DNA of 64,000 nt from Aquarana catesbeiana (taxonomy: Eukaryota > Chordata > Amphibia > Anura > Ranidae): assembly GCF_042186555.1 (NCBI RefSeq), contig NC_133333.1, positions 66,099,555 through 66,163,554 of the forward strand, read 5' to 3'. The position numbers and the translations under genes are program-made. Positions 10,111-19,999 of this stretch are shown here, in pieces. Every line of letters begins with the position of its first letter. The first letter of the stretch is position 1. Below the pieces are notes generated by a model that was not told the origin of the DNA, did no database searches, and was given only the letters and a program-made list of their open reading frames with translations.

Positions 10111-11798
10111 GGCTGGGTTCACACTGGTGCGACACGACAGCCGTCCTACTTTGGATCCGACTTTGCCCTGCGACATGAAGCCGGCATGTGTCCGATTTTC
10201 AATGAACGGGGATCCGACTTGGATCCCCGCCAATGCCCGGCACTGTGTTTGGTATGAATCTTTAGGGGGAACTCCGCGCCAAATTTTAAATAAAAAACCG
10301 GCATGGGTTCCCCCTCCAAGAACATACCAGGCCCTCGGGTCTGGTATTGACCTTGAGGGGAACCCCCCCTACGCCGATAAAAACGGCGTGGGGGTCCCCC
10401 CCAATCCATACCAAACCCTTATCCGAGCACGCAGCCCGGCCGGACAGGAATGGGGGTGGGGACGAGCGAGCGCCCCCCCCCCTGAACCGTACCAGGCCGC
10501 ATGCCCTCAACATGGGGGGTTGGTGCTTTGGGGGAGGGGGCGCGCTGCGGCCCCCCACCCCAAAGCACCTTGTCCCCATGTTGATGAGGACAAGGGCCTC
10601 TTCCCGACAACCCTGGCCGTTGGTTGTCGGGGTCTGCGGGCGGAGGGCTTATCGGAATCCAGGAGCCCCCTTTAATAATAATAATAAGGGGGCCCCCAGA
10701 TCCCGGCCCCCCACCCTATGTGAATGGGCATGCTGGGACTGTGACGGCATAAGGGGGCGTGGTCACCGCCTATATAAGTCAGAGCAGAGCGCACAGAGAG
10801 CATTCCAGCCGGGGAGAGCGTCGTGTCAACATCGGAAGAAGAGATGAAGAGAAGAAGCGGCGAGACAGCGGCGACAAGACAGCGGCAGCAGACCGGGCCC
10901 CTCGCTGGCAATAGAGCTGGAAGAAGATAGCGGCGGGGCCCGGGAGAAGAGGCGGAACACCGGGAGAAGTCGGAAGAAGATACCGGAGCTGCCCAATAAA
11001 TTAATTTTGAAACCTGTGTACTGTGGTTTTTTTTATTGACACTTCCCTAGGTGAATGGGTAGGGGTACCATGTACCCCATACTCATTCACATAGGGTGGG
11101 GGGCCGGGATCTGGGGGCCCCCTTATTAAAGGGGGCTCCTGGATTCCGATAAGCCCTCCGCCCGCAGACCCCGACAACCAACGGCCAGGGTTGTCGGGAA
11201 GAGGCCCTTGTCCTCATCAACATGGGGACAAGGTGCTTTGGGGTGGGGGGCCGCAGCGCGCCCCCTCCCCCAAGGCACCAACCCCCCCATGTTGAGGGCA
11301 TGCGGCCTGGTACGGTTCAGGGGGGGGGGGCGCTCGCTCGTCCCCACCCCCATTCCTGTCCGGCCGGGCTGCGTGCTCGGATAAGGGTCTGGTATGGATT
11401 GGGGGCGACCCCCCACGCCGTTTTTTCGGCGTAGGGGGTTCCCCTCAAGGTCCATACCAGACCCAAGGGCCTGGTATGCTCTTGGAGGGGGAACCCATGC
11501 CGGTTTTTTATTTAAAATTTGGCGCGGAGTTCCCCCTCAAGAACATCTGAGCACAAGTCGCGTGCCGAAGTCGGATCATGCAAGACGGCAATCCGACTTT
11601 GATCCGACTTCAATGATAGTCAATAGGCTGAAGTAGGATCAAAGTCGGACCAAAGTAGTACAGGGAGCATTTCTAAAGTCGGAACGACTTGTGTCGGACC
11701 AGTTAGGACGGCTCCCATAGGGAAACATTAAATTTCACACGTCATGCGACATGAGCTCTCAATGTCGGAGCGTTTGTCGGACCAGTGTGAACCCAGCC
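10111..11798. mobile_element. Harbinger-like foldback element A
   Basis: The ends are GGCTGGGTTCACAC and its reverse complement, directly flanked by TAA on both sides (10108-10110 and 11799-11801). This matches the TWA target duplication of PIF/Harbinger transposons. The arms (about 10111-10735 and 11075-11798) are long inverted repeats enclosing a 340-bp centre with a TATA box and a polyadenylation signal. No transposase is encoded. The inner parts of the arms are homologous to those of foldbacks B, C, D and E, although the latter have hAT-like ends. Confidence 0.72.
10771..11000 (+). promoter_or_regulatory. Transcription cassette in the centre of element A
   Basis: A perfect TATATAAG box (10771-10778) follows a GC-rich stretch with GGGGGCGTGG. 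A purine-rich body with GAAGAAGA runs follows, and AATAAA lies at 10995-11000 with a GT-rich stretch after it. This resembles a minimal Pol II unit of about 200 nt. No convincing ORF is seen in it. Confidence 0.5.
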
Positions 11799-11949
11799 TA
11801 AAAGTCACTTGTAATTCCACAGCAATTGCACACAGCACTAAGAACACAGCATTTCGGAAACTGCAAGCCAAAAAGTCAAATCAAATTGTACAGTAACATC
11901 ACCGCAAATAGTGCACAGCAAAGGGAACTGGATAAAAATGTTTGGCAGC

Positions 11950-14286
11950 AGTATGGATTTTAAGTACTGGTATGGATTTTAAGGGGAACCCCGCGCCAAA
12001 AAAAAAAAAAAAACGACGTGGGGTCCCCCAAAAAATCCATACCAGACCCTTATCCGAGCACGCAACCTGGCAGGCCGCAGGAAAAGAGGGGGGGACGAGA
12101 GTGCGCCCCCCCCTCCTGAACCGTACCAGGCCACATGCTCTCAACATTGGGAGGGAGCTTTGGGGTGGCCCCCAAAACACCTTGTCCCCATGTTGATGAG
12201 GACAAGGGCCTCATCCCCACAACCCTGGCCGGTGGTTGTGGGGGTCTGCGTGTGGGGGGCTTATCGAAATCTGGAAGCCCCCTTTAACAAGGGGACCCCC
12301 AGATCCCGGCCCCCCCGTGTGAAATGGCCTACCATTTCACTAAAAAACTGTCAAAAATGTTAAAAATGACAAGAGACAGTTTTTGACAATTCCTTTATTT
12401 AAATGCTTCTTGTTTCTTCTTTATTCAATCTTCCTTCATCTTCTTCTTCTGGTTCTTCTGGCTCTTCTGGTTCTTCTGGCTCTTCTGGTTCTTCCTCCGG
12501 CATTCTCATCCAGCATCTCCTCCGCGTCCTCTTCTATCTTCTTCTCCTCGGGCCGCTCCGCACCCATGGCATGGGGGGGAGGCTCCCGCTCTTCTCTTCA
12601 TCTTCTTCTCTTCTTCATCTTCTTCTTCTTCTCTGCTTCATCTTCTTCTCTTCTTCATTTTCTTCTCCGGGCCGCTCCGCATGCATGCTGACATGGAGGG
12701 AGGCTCCCGCTGTGTGACGGCGTCTCCTCGGCTGACGGTTCTTAATTAACGGGGGCGGGGCCACTCAGTGACCCCGCCCCCCTCTGACGCATGGTGACTT
12801 GACGGGACTTCCCTGTGACATCACGGGGAATGCCACAGGGAAGTCCCGTCATGTCCCGTGCGTCAGAGGGGGCGGGGTCACCGGGTGGCCCCACCCCGTT
12901 ATTTAAGAACCGTCAGAAGGGGAGACGCCGTCACACAGCGGGAGCCTCCCTCCATGCCAGCATGGATGCAGAGCGGCCTGGAGAAGAAAATGAAGAAGAG
13001 AAGAAGAGAAGAAAATGAAGCAGAGAAGAAGATGAAGAAGAAGATGAAGAGAAGAAGATGAAGAGAAGAGCGGGAGCCTCCCCCCATGCCATAGGTGCGG
13101 AGCGGCCCAAGGAGAAGAAGATAGAAGACACCGCGGAGGAGATGCTGGACGAGAACGCCGGAGGAAGAACCAGAAGAGCCAGAAGAACCAGAAGAAGAAG
13201 AAGAAGATGAAGGAAGATAGAAGAAAGAAGAAAGAAGAAACATTTAAATAAAGGAATTGTCAAAAACTGTCTCTTGTCATTTTTAACATTTTTGACAGTT
13301 TTTTAGTGAAATGGTAGGGGTACTTTTGTACCCCCTTACCATTTCACACAGGGGGGGCCCGGGATCTGGGGGTCCCCTTGTTAAAGGGGGCTTCCAGATT
13401 CCGATAAGCACCCCACCCGCAGACCCCCACAACCACCAGCCAGGGTTGTGGGGATGAGGCCCTTGTCCTCATCAACATGGAGACAAGGTGTTTTGGGGGC
13501 CACCCCAAAGCTCCCTCCCAATGTTGAGGGCATGTGGTCTGGTACGGTTCAGGAGGGGGGGCGCTCTCTCATCCCCCCCTCTTTTCCTGCTGCCTGCCAG
13601 GTTGCGTGCTCGGATAAGGGTCTGGTATGGATTTTTGGGGGGACCCCACGCCGTTTTTTTTTTTTTTGGCACGGGGTTTCCCTTTAAATTCATACCAGAC
13701 CTGAAGGGTCTGGTATGGAATTTAGGGGGACCCCCACATCATTTTTTAAAATTTTGGTTTGGGGTTCCCCTGTGGGGAATTCCAATGCCGTTTTTATCAA
13801 TGAACTTCTATGTGTATTGTCGGACCGGCAATGCAATAGCCGCGAGTAGTTTTAAATGGCTTTTTTCCTTTGAAATGTCATTTTGTTGTCAGACTGTTCT
13901 AAACATGGGAAACATGCGCCCCTTTACAGGCATACTATAGACACCCCCAGCTACGAAATTTAAAGGGATATTACACTTTTATTGTTTGACTTTAAGCATT
14001 ATTAAAATCACTGCTCCTGAAAAAACGGCCGTTTTTAAAACTTTTTTTTGCATTGATCCATGTCCCCTGGGGCAGGACCCAGGTCCCCAAACACTTTTTA
14101 TGACAATAACTTGCATATAAGCCTTTAAAATTAGCACTTTTGATTTCTCCTATAGACTTTTAAAGGGTGTTCCACGGCATTCGAATTTGCCGCAAACACC
14201 CCAAATTGTTCGCTGTTCGGCGACCTTGCGAACAGCCAATGTTCGAGTCGAACATGAGTTCGACTCGAACTCGAAGCTCATCCCTA
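11950..14286. mobile_element. hAT-like foldback element B (one end truncated)
   Basis: The right end is GCTCATCCCTA, identical to the ends of C and D, and is preceded by the GTTCGAGTCGAAC block that marks the left-type end of C. The element is therefore inverted relative to C. The other end is missing, with sequence starting abruptly near TGGTATGGATTTTAAGG. Two arms are arranged around a palindromic centre at about 12820. Each arm holds a TATA-like box, a purine-rich body and AATAAA. It lies within element H. Confidence 0.7.
12741..12907. promoter_or_regulatory. Palindromic divergent promoter-like centre of element B
   Basis: A TTATTTAAG box at 12899-12907 faces right, and a mutated mirror copy (CTTAATTAA) at 12741-12749 faces left. 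GC boxes (GGGGCGGGG and CCCCGCCCC) and a central TGACATCA, a one-base change from the CRE seen in element C, lie between them. AATAAA signals occur at 13247-13252 (plus) and 12394-12399 (minus). Confidence 0.5.
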
Positions 14287-14732
14287 TTCATGATTGATCT
14301 ACAATACAAGATATCCTCATATGGACATTATCTTTTATGACACATCACAAGGGTGTTTATTTCTGCTATTTTTTTAAAGAGGAACAAGAAATTTAATCAG
14401 TGTGTTGAAAGATTATGAACGCATAGATCTATACAATTGATATTTTTCACATAAGCACCAGATTTAATAGGCACTTGGTAACTTTTTACTTATATTTCAC
14501 CATTTGAATAGTTATTCGTTTAACCCATTGGTATAAGTAAAATTAAATGGAGTAAATTAGTTGCTCCTTATTTATGACATATAAACACTTTGCACAAACA
14601 AGATATTTCAGCTAGTTTGAAAAATGTATCTATTTTTTTAAAACATTTCTTCACGAGAATAGTGGTGAATCACGGAAATGTAGTTGTATACATTGTATTC
14701 AGATACACAGTTATTGGTGGCGCGCTTGTATT
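14287..14732. repeat. Right inverted arm of element H
   Basis: This is the reverse complement of 9334-9776. It starts directly after the GCTCATCCCTA end of element B and stops shortly before the second copy of the 14-bp target duplication. Confidence 0.8.
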
Positions 14733-14740
14733 TTTGTTGT

Positions 14741-15202
14741 TGCTCGTGACCCTGACCTTTGGTGTGTCCCCGACCATCCCTGTTTGCCTGTGACCCTGAA
14801 CCTTGGCGTGAACGCTGTTGTCCTTGTCTGCTTGTGGTCCCGACCTTGGCTTGTCCCTTACTTTCCTTGTTATTCCAGCCTGCTGCCTCCTTCCTCTTCT
14901 CCTGTAGTCTACCGTGAGCGTGAGCTGTGAGACCCTGCGGGCCGCGACCTGGAGCCAGACTGCAGCGCTGTCCATCCTTACCACTAAAGGCCCTGGTGAA
15001 CACCTGCTGGCTCTTAGACTCCGCTCCCTGGAGAATCTATGCTCTAGCTCCCAGTGGGATCTGTGTCAGTGATCCAGTAGACCTGCTTCCTGAACCCCCC
15101 AGGGTTCAATCCGCAGCAGTCAGTCCTAGGGTCCACTACCTAGCGGTGCACTTCTGACCCCTACAGAGTGCATCTGTCACCTAGCCTCAAGGTGACCTGA
15201 CA
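14741..15202 (+). repeat. Gypsy copy 1 3' LTR, right part
   Basis: It resumes the LTR with the duplicated TGCTCGTGACCCTG and continues to GACCTGACA. It includes the 250-bp stretch (CCTGCTGCCTCC to CCCCCAGGG) that the 5' LTR lacks, and it closely matches the 3' LTR of Gypsy copy 2 at 41280-41588. Confidence 0.85.
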
Positions 15203-15207
15203 CCAGG

Positions 15208-15429
15208 TCTGTCAGAGTGTACAGAGAATGGTATTGACATGCAAATTACCTGAGCCAAGATGAATCTTAAAAGAGAAATATCTAATAGTGAATTCAAATG
15301 TGTATTTACTAAAATGTGTTTGTTTTCCAGAAGAGACAGTTCTGGGGAGGTTCTTTGTGGTGAGGTATTATGATTTTAGATAAATGGTACTGCTAAAAGG
15401 TTTATTATGAGTTGTTAATTTTTTTCTCA
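15208..15429. other. Unassigned AT-rich flank
   Basis: No ORF or repeat structure is recognised. Together with 6093-6245 it is the sequence into which the Gypsy inserted, as both are joined by the CCAGG target. It ends with TAATTTTTTTCTCA, which recurs at 19621-19634. Confidence 0.5.
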
Positions 15430-15654
15430 ACAACAATAATAACCCAGCGCCAATGAGTGAACACCCGGGGGGGGGTCACTTAGGGCATATGATGAATGAC
15501 ATATAGTGTGATCAGCATACCATGTGGTACATAACATGTATTATATAAAATTACATCACTTGAACTCAGGAGAAGGGGGGGAAGGGAAGTAAACCAGTGC
15601 AGCTAGACCAACCGTAACTGGTAGATACAGATTAGTAGCAAAAAAAAAAAAAAA

Positions 15655-16640
15655 ATGTCCAGCGCTCTGAATGTCACAAAGACAATAGCAGCAGTCCAAA
15701 ATGAAAAATAAAGAGTTTTAATAGATCCAGATTGTAAAAGCAATTGGTAAATAATAAAACAATTGATAAAAATAGTCCCATGATGACAAAACACTTGTAT
15801 TGCACTTGGTTTAGAAATATAAAACAGACAGAAAAGTCCAATCAGCAACAGACAGCCTGAACGGGAGGTCCATCCAACTGGTCTGGCCCCAAACTGTGAT
15901 CAGATAGAAAGGGGATGGAGGGGAGGTGAAAGCCCAAACACGCAGCCTCTGGAGACTCACATTCTCCCCACTGGCTGTGGAATACAGAGGGGATGACTCA
16001 CCGGTTCCAGAAGGTGGCTTCGTGGATGTAACCTGAGGACAGGCAATGATTCCACCGTGAGGAGGGAAGTCTGGCTGGAGCTCTGTGCCGAAGGAGCAAT
16101 GACGTCAGCCCAGCTGGAGGGGGAGGGCGCAGCTACACACAGGGGAGCCGCCGGAGAGTCAGCTGATGGCGCTGAGCTGATGACTCACCGGTCTGTGTCC
16201 CCTCTGGGTAAAAAAGCCTCAGTGGAAAGCGGTGTCACTCAGGGAAGCCAGTAATACATAAATAAAACCAGCCAAGAGTGGAATGGTGTATAGGATAGTT
16301 GGCTGGTGACGTTAAGCTGAGGTCTCACAGGTCTGTGCCTCCTCTGAAAAAAGCCTCAATAAAGGGCGATTACACTCAGGAAATCCGATGGTAAGGACAT
16401 AAATCACCAGCCAGGAGGGAATTGATAGAGCCAGCAGTGTAAACGGAAAATATTGCTGTGGGCAATGTGAAACTCCCAAAAGTGGATGGATAGATGTTCA
16501 CTGTGGCGTGATTCTGAGTAGGACCTCTGTCATAAGGTTGCCTTGACGACGCGTTTCGCGCATTAGCGCTTTTTCATAGTCAAGGAAAAAGGCAACTTCC
16601 AAAGTTTAAATACAAAAATGTTACGTGGAAAAAGGGGGAG
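15655..16640. repeat. PLE 1 left inverted arm (3' pseudo-LTR)
   Basis: It runs from TGTCCAGCGCTCTGAATG to ACATTTTTG-type sequence, and the reverse complement is at 18615-19608. It contains a hammerhead-like motif at 16541-16585 in the sense of the RT. Confidence 0.85.
16541..16585 (-). ncRNA. Hammerhead-like ribozyme relic in PLE 1 left arm
   Basis: On the minus strand a perfect 7-bp helix I (CCTTGAC with GTCAAGG) encloses a GCGC-TAAT-GCGC helix II and the GAAACGCGTC segment with a GUC cleavage site. The core CTGATGA is replaced by CTATGA, lacking one G, and several extra A precede helix II. That would be expected to abolish or strongly weaken cleavage. Its position in a PLE pseudo-LTR supports the family call. 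Confidence 0.6.
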
Positions 16641-16870
16641 GGGAAAAAAAACAAGGGGGGAGGAAAAAGGAGCAATGGAAGAAAGAGGAATAAAATTCAG
16701 AATTAAAATGCGGGCGGGAGTAATTGACCCATTGCGAGAATGGGAGGGGGGAAGGGGAGGGGGGAGAAACGGGGGGAAGGGGAGGGGCCGGGGAGGGGGG
16801 GCAAGAAGGATATTGTCTCCAGTCCAAACCCCCTGTTGCTCAATGGACTCGCAATGGAAAACATAAATAT
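16625..16870. repeat. G-rich/A-rich low-complexity tract
   Basis: This is a purine-rich tract of GGGGGAGGGG and GAAAAAGG runs, centred on 16741-16803. It lies between the left arm and the endonuclease remnant of PLE 1. No function is seen. Confidence 0.6.
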
Positions 16871-16998
16871 CACAAAAAAACATAAATAGGTATTTACATC
16901 AGTTAAATGAAATGGAATACGACTGTTCTTTTAACACCAAACTCTACACAAAGCTGCATGTCTCCAACTCCTCATTTAACCCCTAGGGGGCAAGTGAG

Positions 16999-17560
16999 TC
17001 AAACATATATATCCAAAAAAACCTCACGTTTGCAAAGCAGAGAAAATCTCTCATTGCTGGTTAGTGTGCCTTTAGGAATAGTTTCAATCACATAAACTTC
17101 TAAAAGTCTAAAGTCCTTATTATGAAAGCGTAGAAAATGTCGAGGGACACTATGTTCATCGCTCCCCTTGGAAATAAGTCTACGGTGGTCGCCCACCCTT
17201 TCCCATAGGGCCCTGATGGTTCGACCGACGTAGAAAAGCCCACAAGGACACCGCAAAACATAAATTACGAAGTCTGTCGAGCAAGTAATAAATTGCCTGA
17301 TCTCGTAAATTTTGCCTAGATTGGTCGTAATGGTTTTGGTGCCATGGACAATAAATTGTCACGTGAGGCATCCCCTTTTCTTGCACTGGAAATTACCCTT
17401 TCTGTCGTTAAAATATGACCTGATGTCAAGCGGAGATTTAGATGATTTATTGGTTACTTTACTGGGTGCTAATAGGTTCTTAATAGTACGAGCTTTGTGG
17501 AATGTCACATGTGGAACCTCAGATAAAACCAGAGCTAGATGTTGGTCCAATAATAAAATA
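16999..17560 (-). pseudogene. PLE 1 GIY-YIG endonuclease remnant
   Basis: The frame 17256-16999 holds the nuclease signature CPCGLFYVGRT, with conserved R and H residues after it (GDHRRL). Upstream frames at 17550-17359 add the cysteine-bearing linker (FQCKKRGC) that precedes the domain in PLEs. Frameshifts separate the pieces. In working relatives this domain nicks target DNA to prime reverse transcription. It lies directly downstream of the RT. Confidence 0.8.
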
Positions 17561-17579
17561 TTGTAATGTTTCTTAATAA

Positions 17580-18629
17580 TTATGGATATAGACTTAAAAT
17601 TCTCGTTGAAAGTAGAAATAAATCTAACTGGTTGGTTCCTAATTCTTCTTTAGGGGCCTTATCCTTGGGAAGGGGGCTCATGTGGGACAAAAAGGCGTCA
17701 TTAATAAGATCACATGGGTAGCCCTTCTCTTGGAATTTCCTTTTCAACGTGGCCCCCTGTTCAACGTAATCCTCCACTCTGGAGCAATTGCGTCTTAATC
17801 TATTGAATTGGCCACTTGGGATGTTACGCTTCCATGAAGGATGGTGGCAGCTTCTAAAGTGAAGGTAGGAATTGCCACTGGTTGGTTTGACATGGTTTCT
17901 TGTAAAAATCCTATGTTGATCATGAGCCAATACCAGATCCTGGAATACAAGTTCATGAGGGTCTAGTACGTAGGTGAAAGACAACCCAAGAGGATTAGAA
18001 TTACAATGGGTCACAAAGGAGGAGAACAGATCTGGTCCCCCGCTCCAGATGAGCACAATGTCATTGATGTACCACCCAAAAAAGACAATGTGCTCAGCAA
18101 AAGGGTTGTTGGCCCAGATACTGTGCTCCTCCCAGTAGCCCATGGTAAGATTGGCATATACCGGAGCAAAATTGGCTCCCATAGCGGTTCCTCTACGCTG
18201 CAAATAAAAGTGATCACAGAAAGTAAAATAGTTGTGTTTGAGACAAAATTCCATTGCCTGAACCAAAAATTGTGATTGCAGAGAATTAAAGTCTCCGCTT
18301 TTCATCAAAAAATGTTGTACAGCTCTCAAACCTACCTCGTGAGGTATAGAGGTATAAAGGGAAGACACATCAAGGGATGCCCACCAATAGCCCTCTTCCC
18401 ATTTGTAATTTTGTAGGGCTTTAATGACTTCATTGGAATCCTTAATATACGACGGTAATTGACATACCAAAGGCTGTAGACAAAAATCAATATAAATAGA
18501 CAAATTATTAGTGAAACTATTGGTACTCGACACAATAGGTCTACCGAGGGGATCAATCAGTGATTTGTGGACCTTCAGGAGATAGTAAAAATATGGAGTA
18601 CTCCATATTTTTACTTTTCCACTTAACAT
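17580..18629 (-). pseudogene. PLE 1 reverse transcriptase
   Basis: The 349-codon open frame shows PLE RT motifs: YLLKVHK near the start, SLDVSSLYTSIPHE (motif A), GTAMGANFAPVYANL (motif B) and YINDIVLIW where relatives have YIDD. The first aspartate of the catalytic pair is thus asparagine, a G-to-A type change, which should inactivate polymerisation. The N-terminal region is missing, since the frame starts at the border of the right inverted arm. Confidence 0.87.
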
Positions 18630-19608
18630 TTTTGTATTTAAACTTTGGAAGTTGCCTTTTTCCTTGACTATAAAAAGCGCTAATACGTGAAACGCGTCGT
18701 CAAGGCAACCTTATGACAGAGGTCCTACTCAGAATCACGCCACGGTGAACATCCATCCATCCATCCATCCACTTTTGGGAGTTTCACATTTCCCACAGCA
18801 AGACTTTCCGTTTACACTGCTGGCTCTATCAATCCCCTCCTGGTTGGTGATTTATGTCCTTACCATCGGATTTCCTGAGTGTCATCGCCTTTATTGAGGC
18901 TTTTTTCAAAGGAGGCACAGACCTGTGAGACCTCAGCTTAACGTCACCAACCGACTATCCGGCAGTTCCCTATACACCATTCCACTCTTGACTGGTTTTA
19001 TTTATGTATTACTGGCTTCCCTGAGTGACACCGCTTTCCACTGAGGCTTTTTTACCCAGAGGGGACACAGACTGGTGAGTCAGCAGCTCAGCGCCATCAG
19101 CTGACTCTCCGGCAGCTCACCTGTGTGTAGCTGCGCCCTCCCCCTCCAGCTGGGTTGATGTCATCGCTCCTCGGCAAGGAGCTCCAGCCAGACTTCCCTC
19201 CTCATGGTGGAATCATTGCCTGTCCTCAGGTTACATCCACGAAGCCACCTTCTGGAACCGGTGAGTCATCCCCTCTGTATTCCACAGCCAGTGGGGAGAA
19301 TGTGAGTCTCCAGAGGCTGCGTGTTTGGGCTTTCACCTCCCCTCCATCCCCTTTCTATCTGATCACAGTTTGGGGCCAGACCAGTTGGATGGACCTCCCG
19401 TTCAGGCTGTCTGTTGCTGATTGGACTTTTCTGTCTGTTTTATATTTCTAAACCAAGTGCAATACAAGTGTTTTGTCATCATGGGACTATTTTTATTAAT
19501 TGTTTTATTATTTACCAATTGCTTTTACAATCTGGATCTATTAAAACTCTTTACTTTTTACTTTGGACTGCTGCTGTTGTCTTTGTGACATTCAGAGCGC
19601 TGGACATT
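18615..19608. repeat. PLE 1 right inverted arm (5' pseudo-LTR)
   Basis: This is the reverse complement of 15655-16640. It contains a short CCAT microsatellite near 18750-18771 that is absent from the left arm, and a second hammerhead-like motif. Confidence 0.85.
18662..18705 (+). ncRNA. Hammerhead-like ribozyme relic in PLE 1 right arm
   Basis: This is the mirror copy of the motif at 16541-16585, lying antisense to the RT. Helix I (CCTTGAC with GTCAAGG) and GAAACGCGTC are kept, while helix II (GCGC versus ACGT) and the core (CTATAAA) are more decayed. Confidence 0.5.
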
Positions 19609-19792
19609 TTTTGTTTTTTTTAATTTTTTTCTCACCATGGTGAATACTTTTCTTGGGGAAAATGAATGGTATACGGGAATCCTGTGTGGAATCAGAGGGG
19701 GGCGGAGTCACCTATACACGTCACTGGGAAACCCCGGTGTTTCCCCTTGTCAGAGGGGGACGGGGTCACGTGACAAGTGGTCCCGCCCTCAG

Positions 19793-19999
19793 ATACATAA
19801 GAGCTGTCAAGCTAGCACTGCATCATTGGCTGGGTGCCTCCAGTGGATCCTGTGCGTATTCCTCGCTGGAGTCGCTGGAGATCATCCATCGCTGGAGATC
19901 TAGAATTGGATTACATCGCTGGAGTAGGAGCATGGATTTATTGGATTACATTGCTGGAATCTCTTTTTTTATTTTTCATTTTTTAATTTTTAATAAAGG
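19793..19999 (+). promoter_or_regulatory. Transcription cassette of element E
   Basis: A TATA-like ATACATAAG (19793-19801) follows CCCGCCC and a CACGTG E-box-like site. AATAAA lies at 19994-19999. Unlike the other cassettes the body is not GAA-rich but contains repeats of TCGCTGGAG, so only the flanking signals are conserved. Confidence 0.4.

Larger units (their letters stand above)
9219..14740. mobile_element. Inverted-arm element (H) inserted in the Gypsy 3' LTR
   Basis: The LTR sequence TGCTCGTGACCCTG is duplicated at 9205-9218 and 14741-14754, giving a 14-bp target duplication. Arms of about 450 bp at 9334-9776 and 14287-14732 are reverse complements. The left end has about 110 bp more than the right, which appears truncated. 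No ORF of its own is visible. Inverted arms with a target duplication of about 14 bp resemble the PLE copies in this window (14 bp and 15 bp), so a non-autonomous PLE is my first guess, but no RT sequence or hammerhead is present to prove it. Confidence 0.6.
6251..15202 (+). mobile_element. Chromodomain Ty3/Gypsy retrotransposon, copy 1 (internally deleted, 3' LTR interrupted)
   Basis: The LTRs start TGTCATGG and end GACCTGACA. The element is flanked by a 5-bp target duplication CCAGG at 6246-6250 and 15203-15207. The internal part runs 6748-9091 and contains gag, a protease remnant and a chromodomain-bearing integrase tail, with RT, RNase H and the integrase core missing. A purine tract of G lies just before the 3' LTR. 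The 3' LTR is interrupted by the 5.5-kb insertion at 9219-14740. Confidence 0.9.
15430..19620 (-). mobile_element. Penelope-like element, PLE 1
   Basis: Minus-strand RT and GIY-YIG endonuclease sequences lie between two inverted arms of about 985 bp (15655-16640 and 18615-19608), the inverted pseudo-LTR layout known from PLEs. A 14-bp string TAATTTTTTTCTCA at 15416-15429 and 19621-19634 may be the target duplication, but it is T-rich and so not decisive. The RT has a mutated active site and the endonuclease is frameshifted, so the copy is dead. Confidence 0.85.

Noticed and set aside
10127..11455. Long proline/glycine-rich frames in element A on both strands
   Set aside because: They mirror each other because the element is a foldback, and no start, promoter or domain fits them.
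12383..12717. Serine/leucine-rich frames in foldback elements
   Set aside because: These are the complements of GAAGAA-rich tracts and carry no independent evidence of coding.
16563..16883. Proline-rich frames over G-rich tracts (also 54337-54684 and 56079-56350)
   Set aside because: Purely compositional from GGGAGGG or CCCTCCC sequence.
15416..19634. TAATTTTTTTCTCA as firm proof of PLE 1 borders
   Set aside because: The match is 14 bp but T-rich, and the left copy lies 225 bp outside the inverted arm; kept only as a tentative border.
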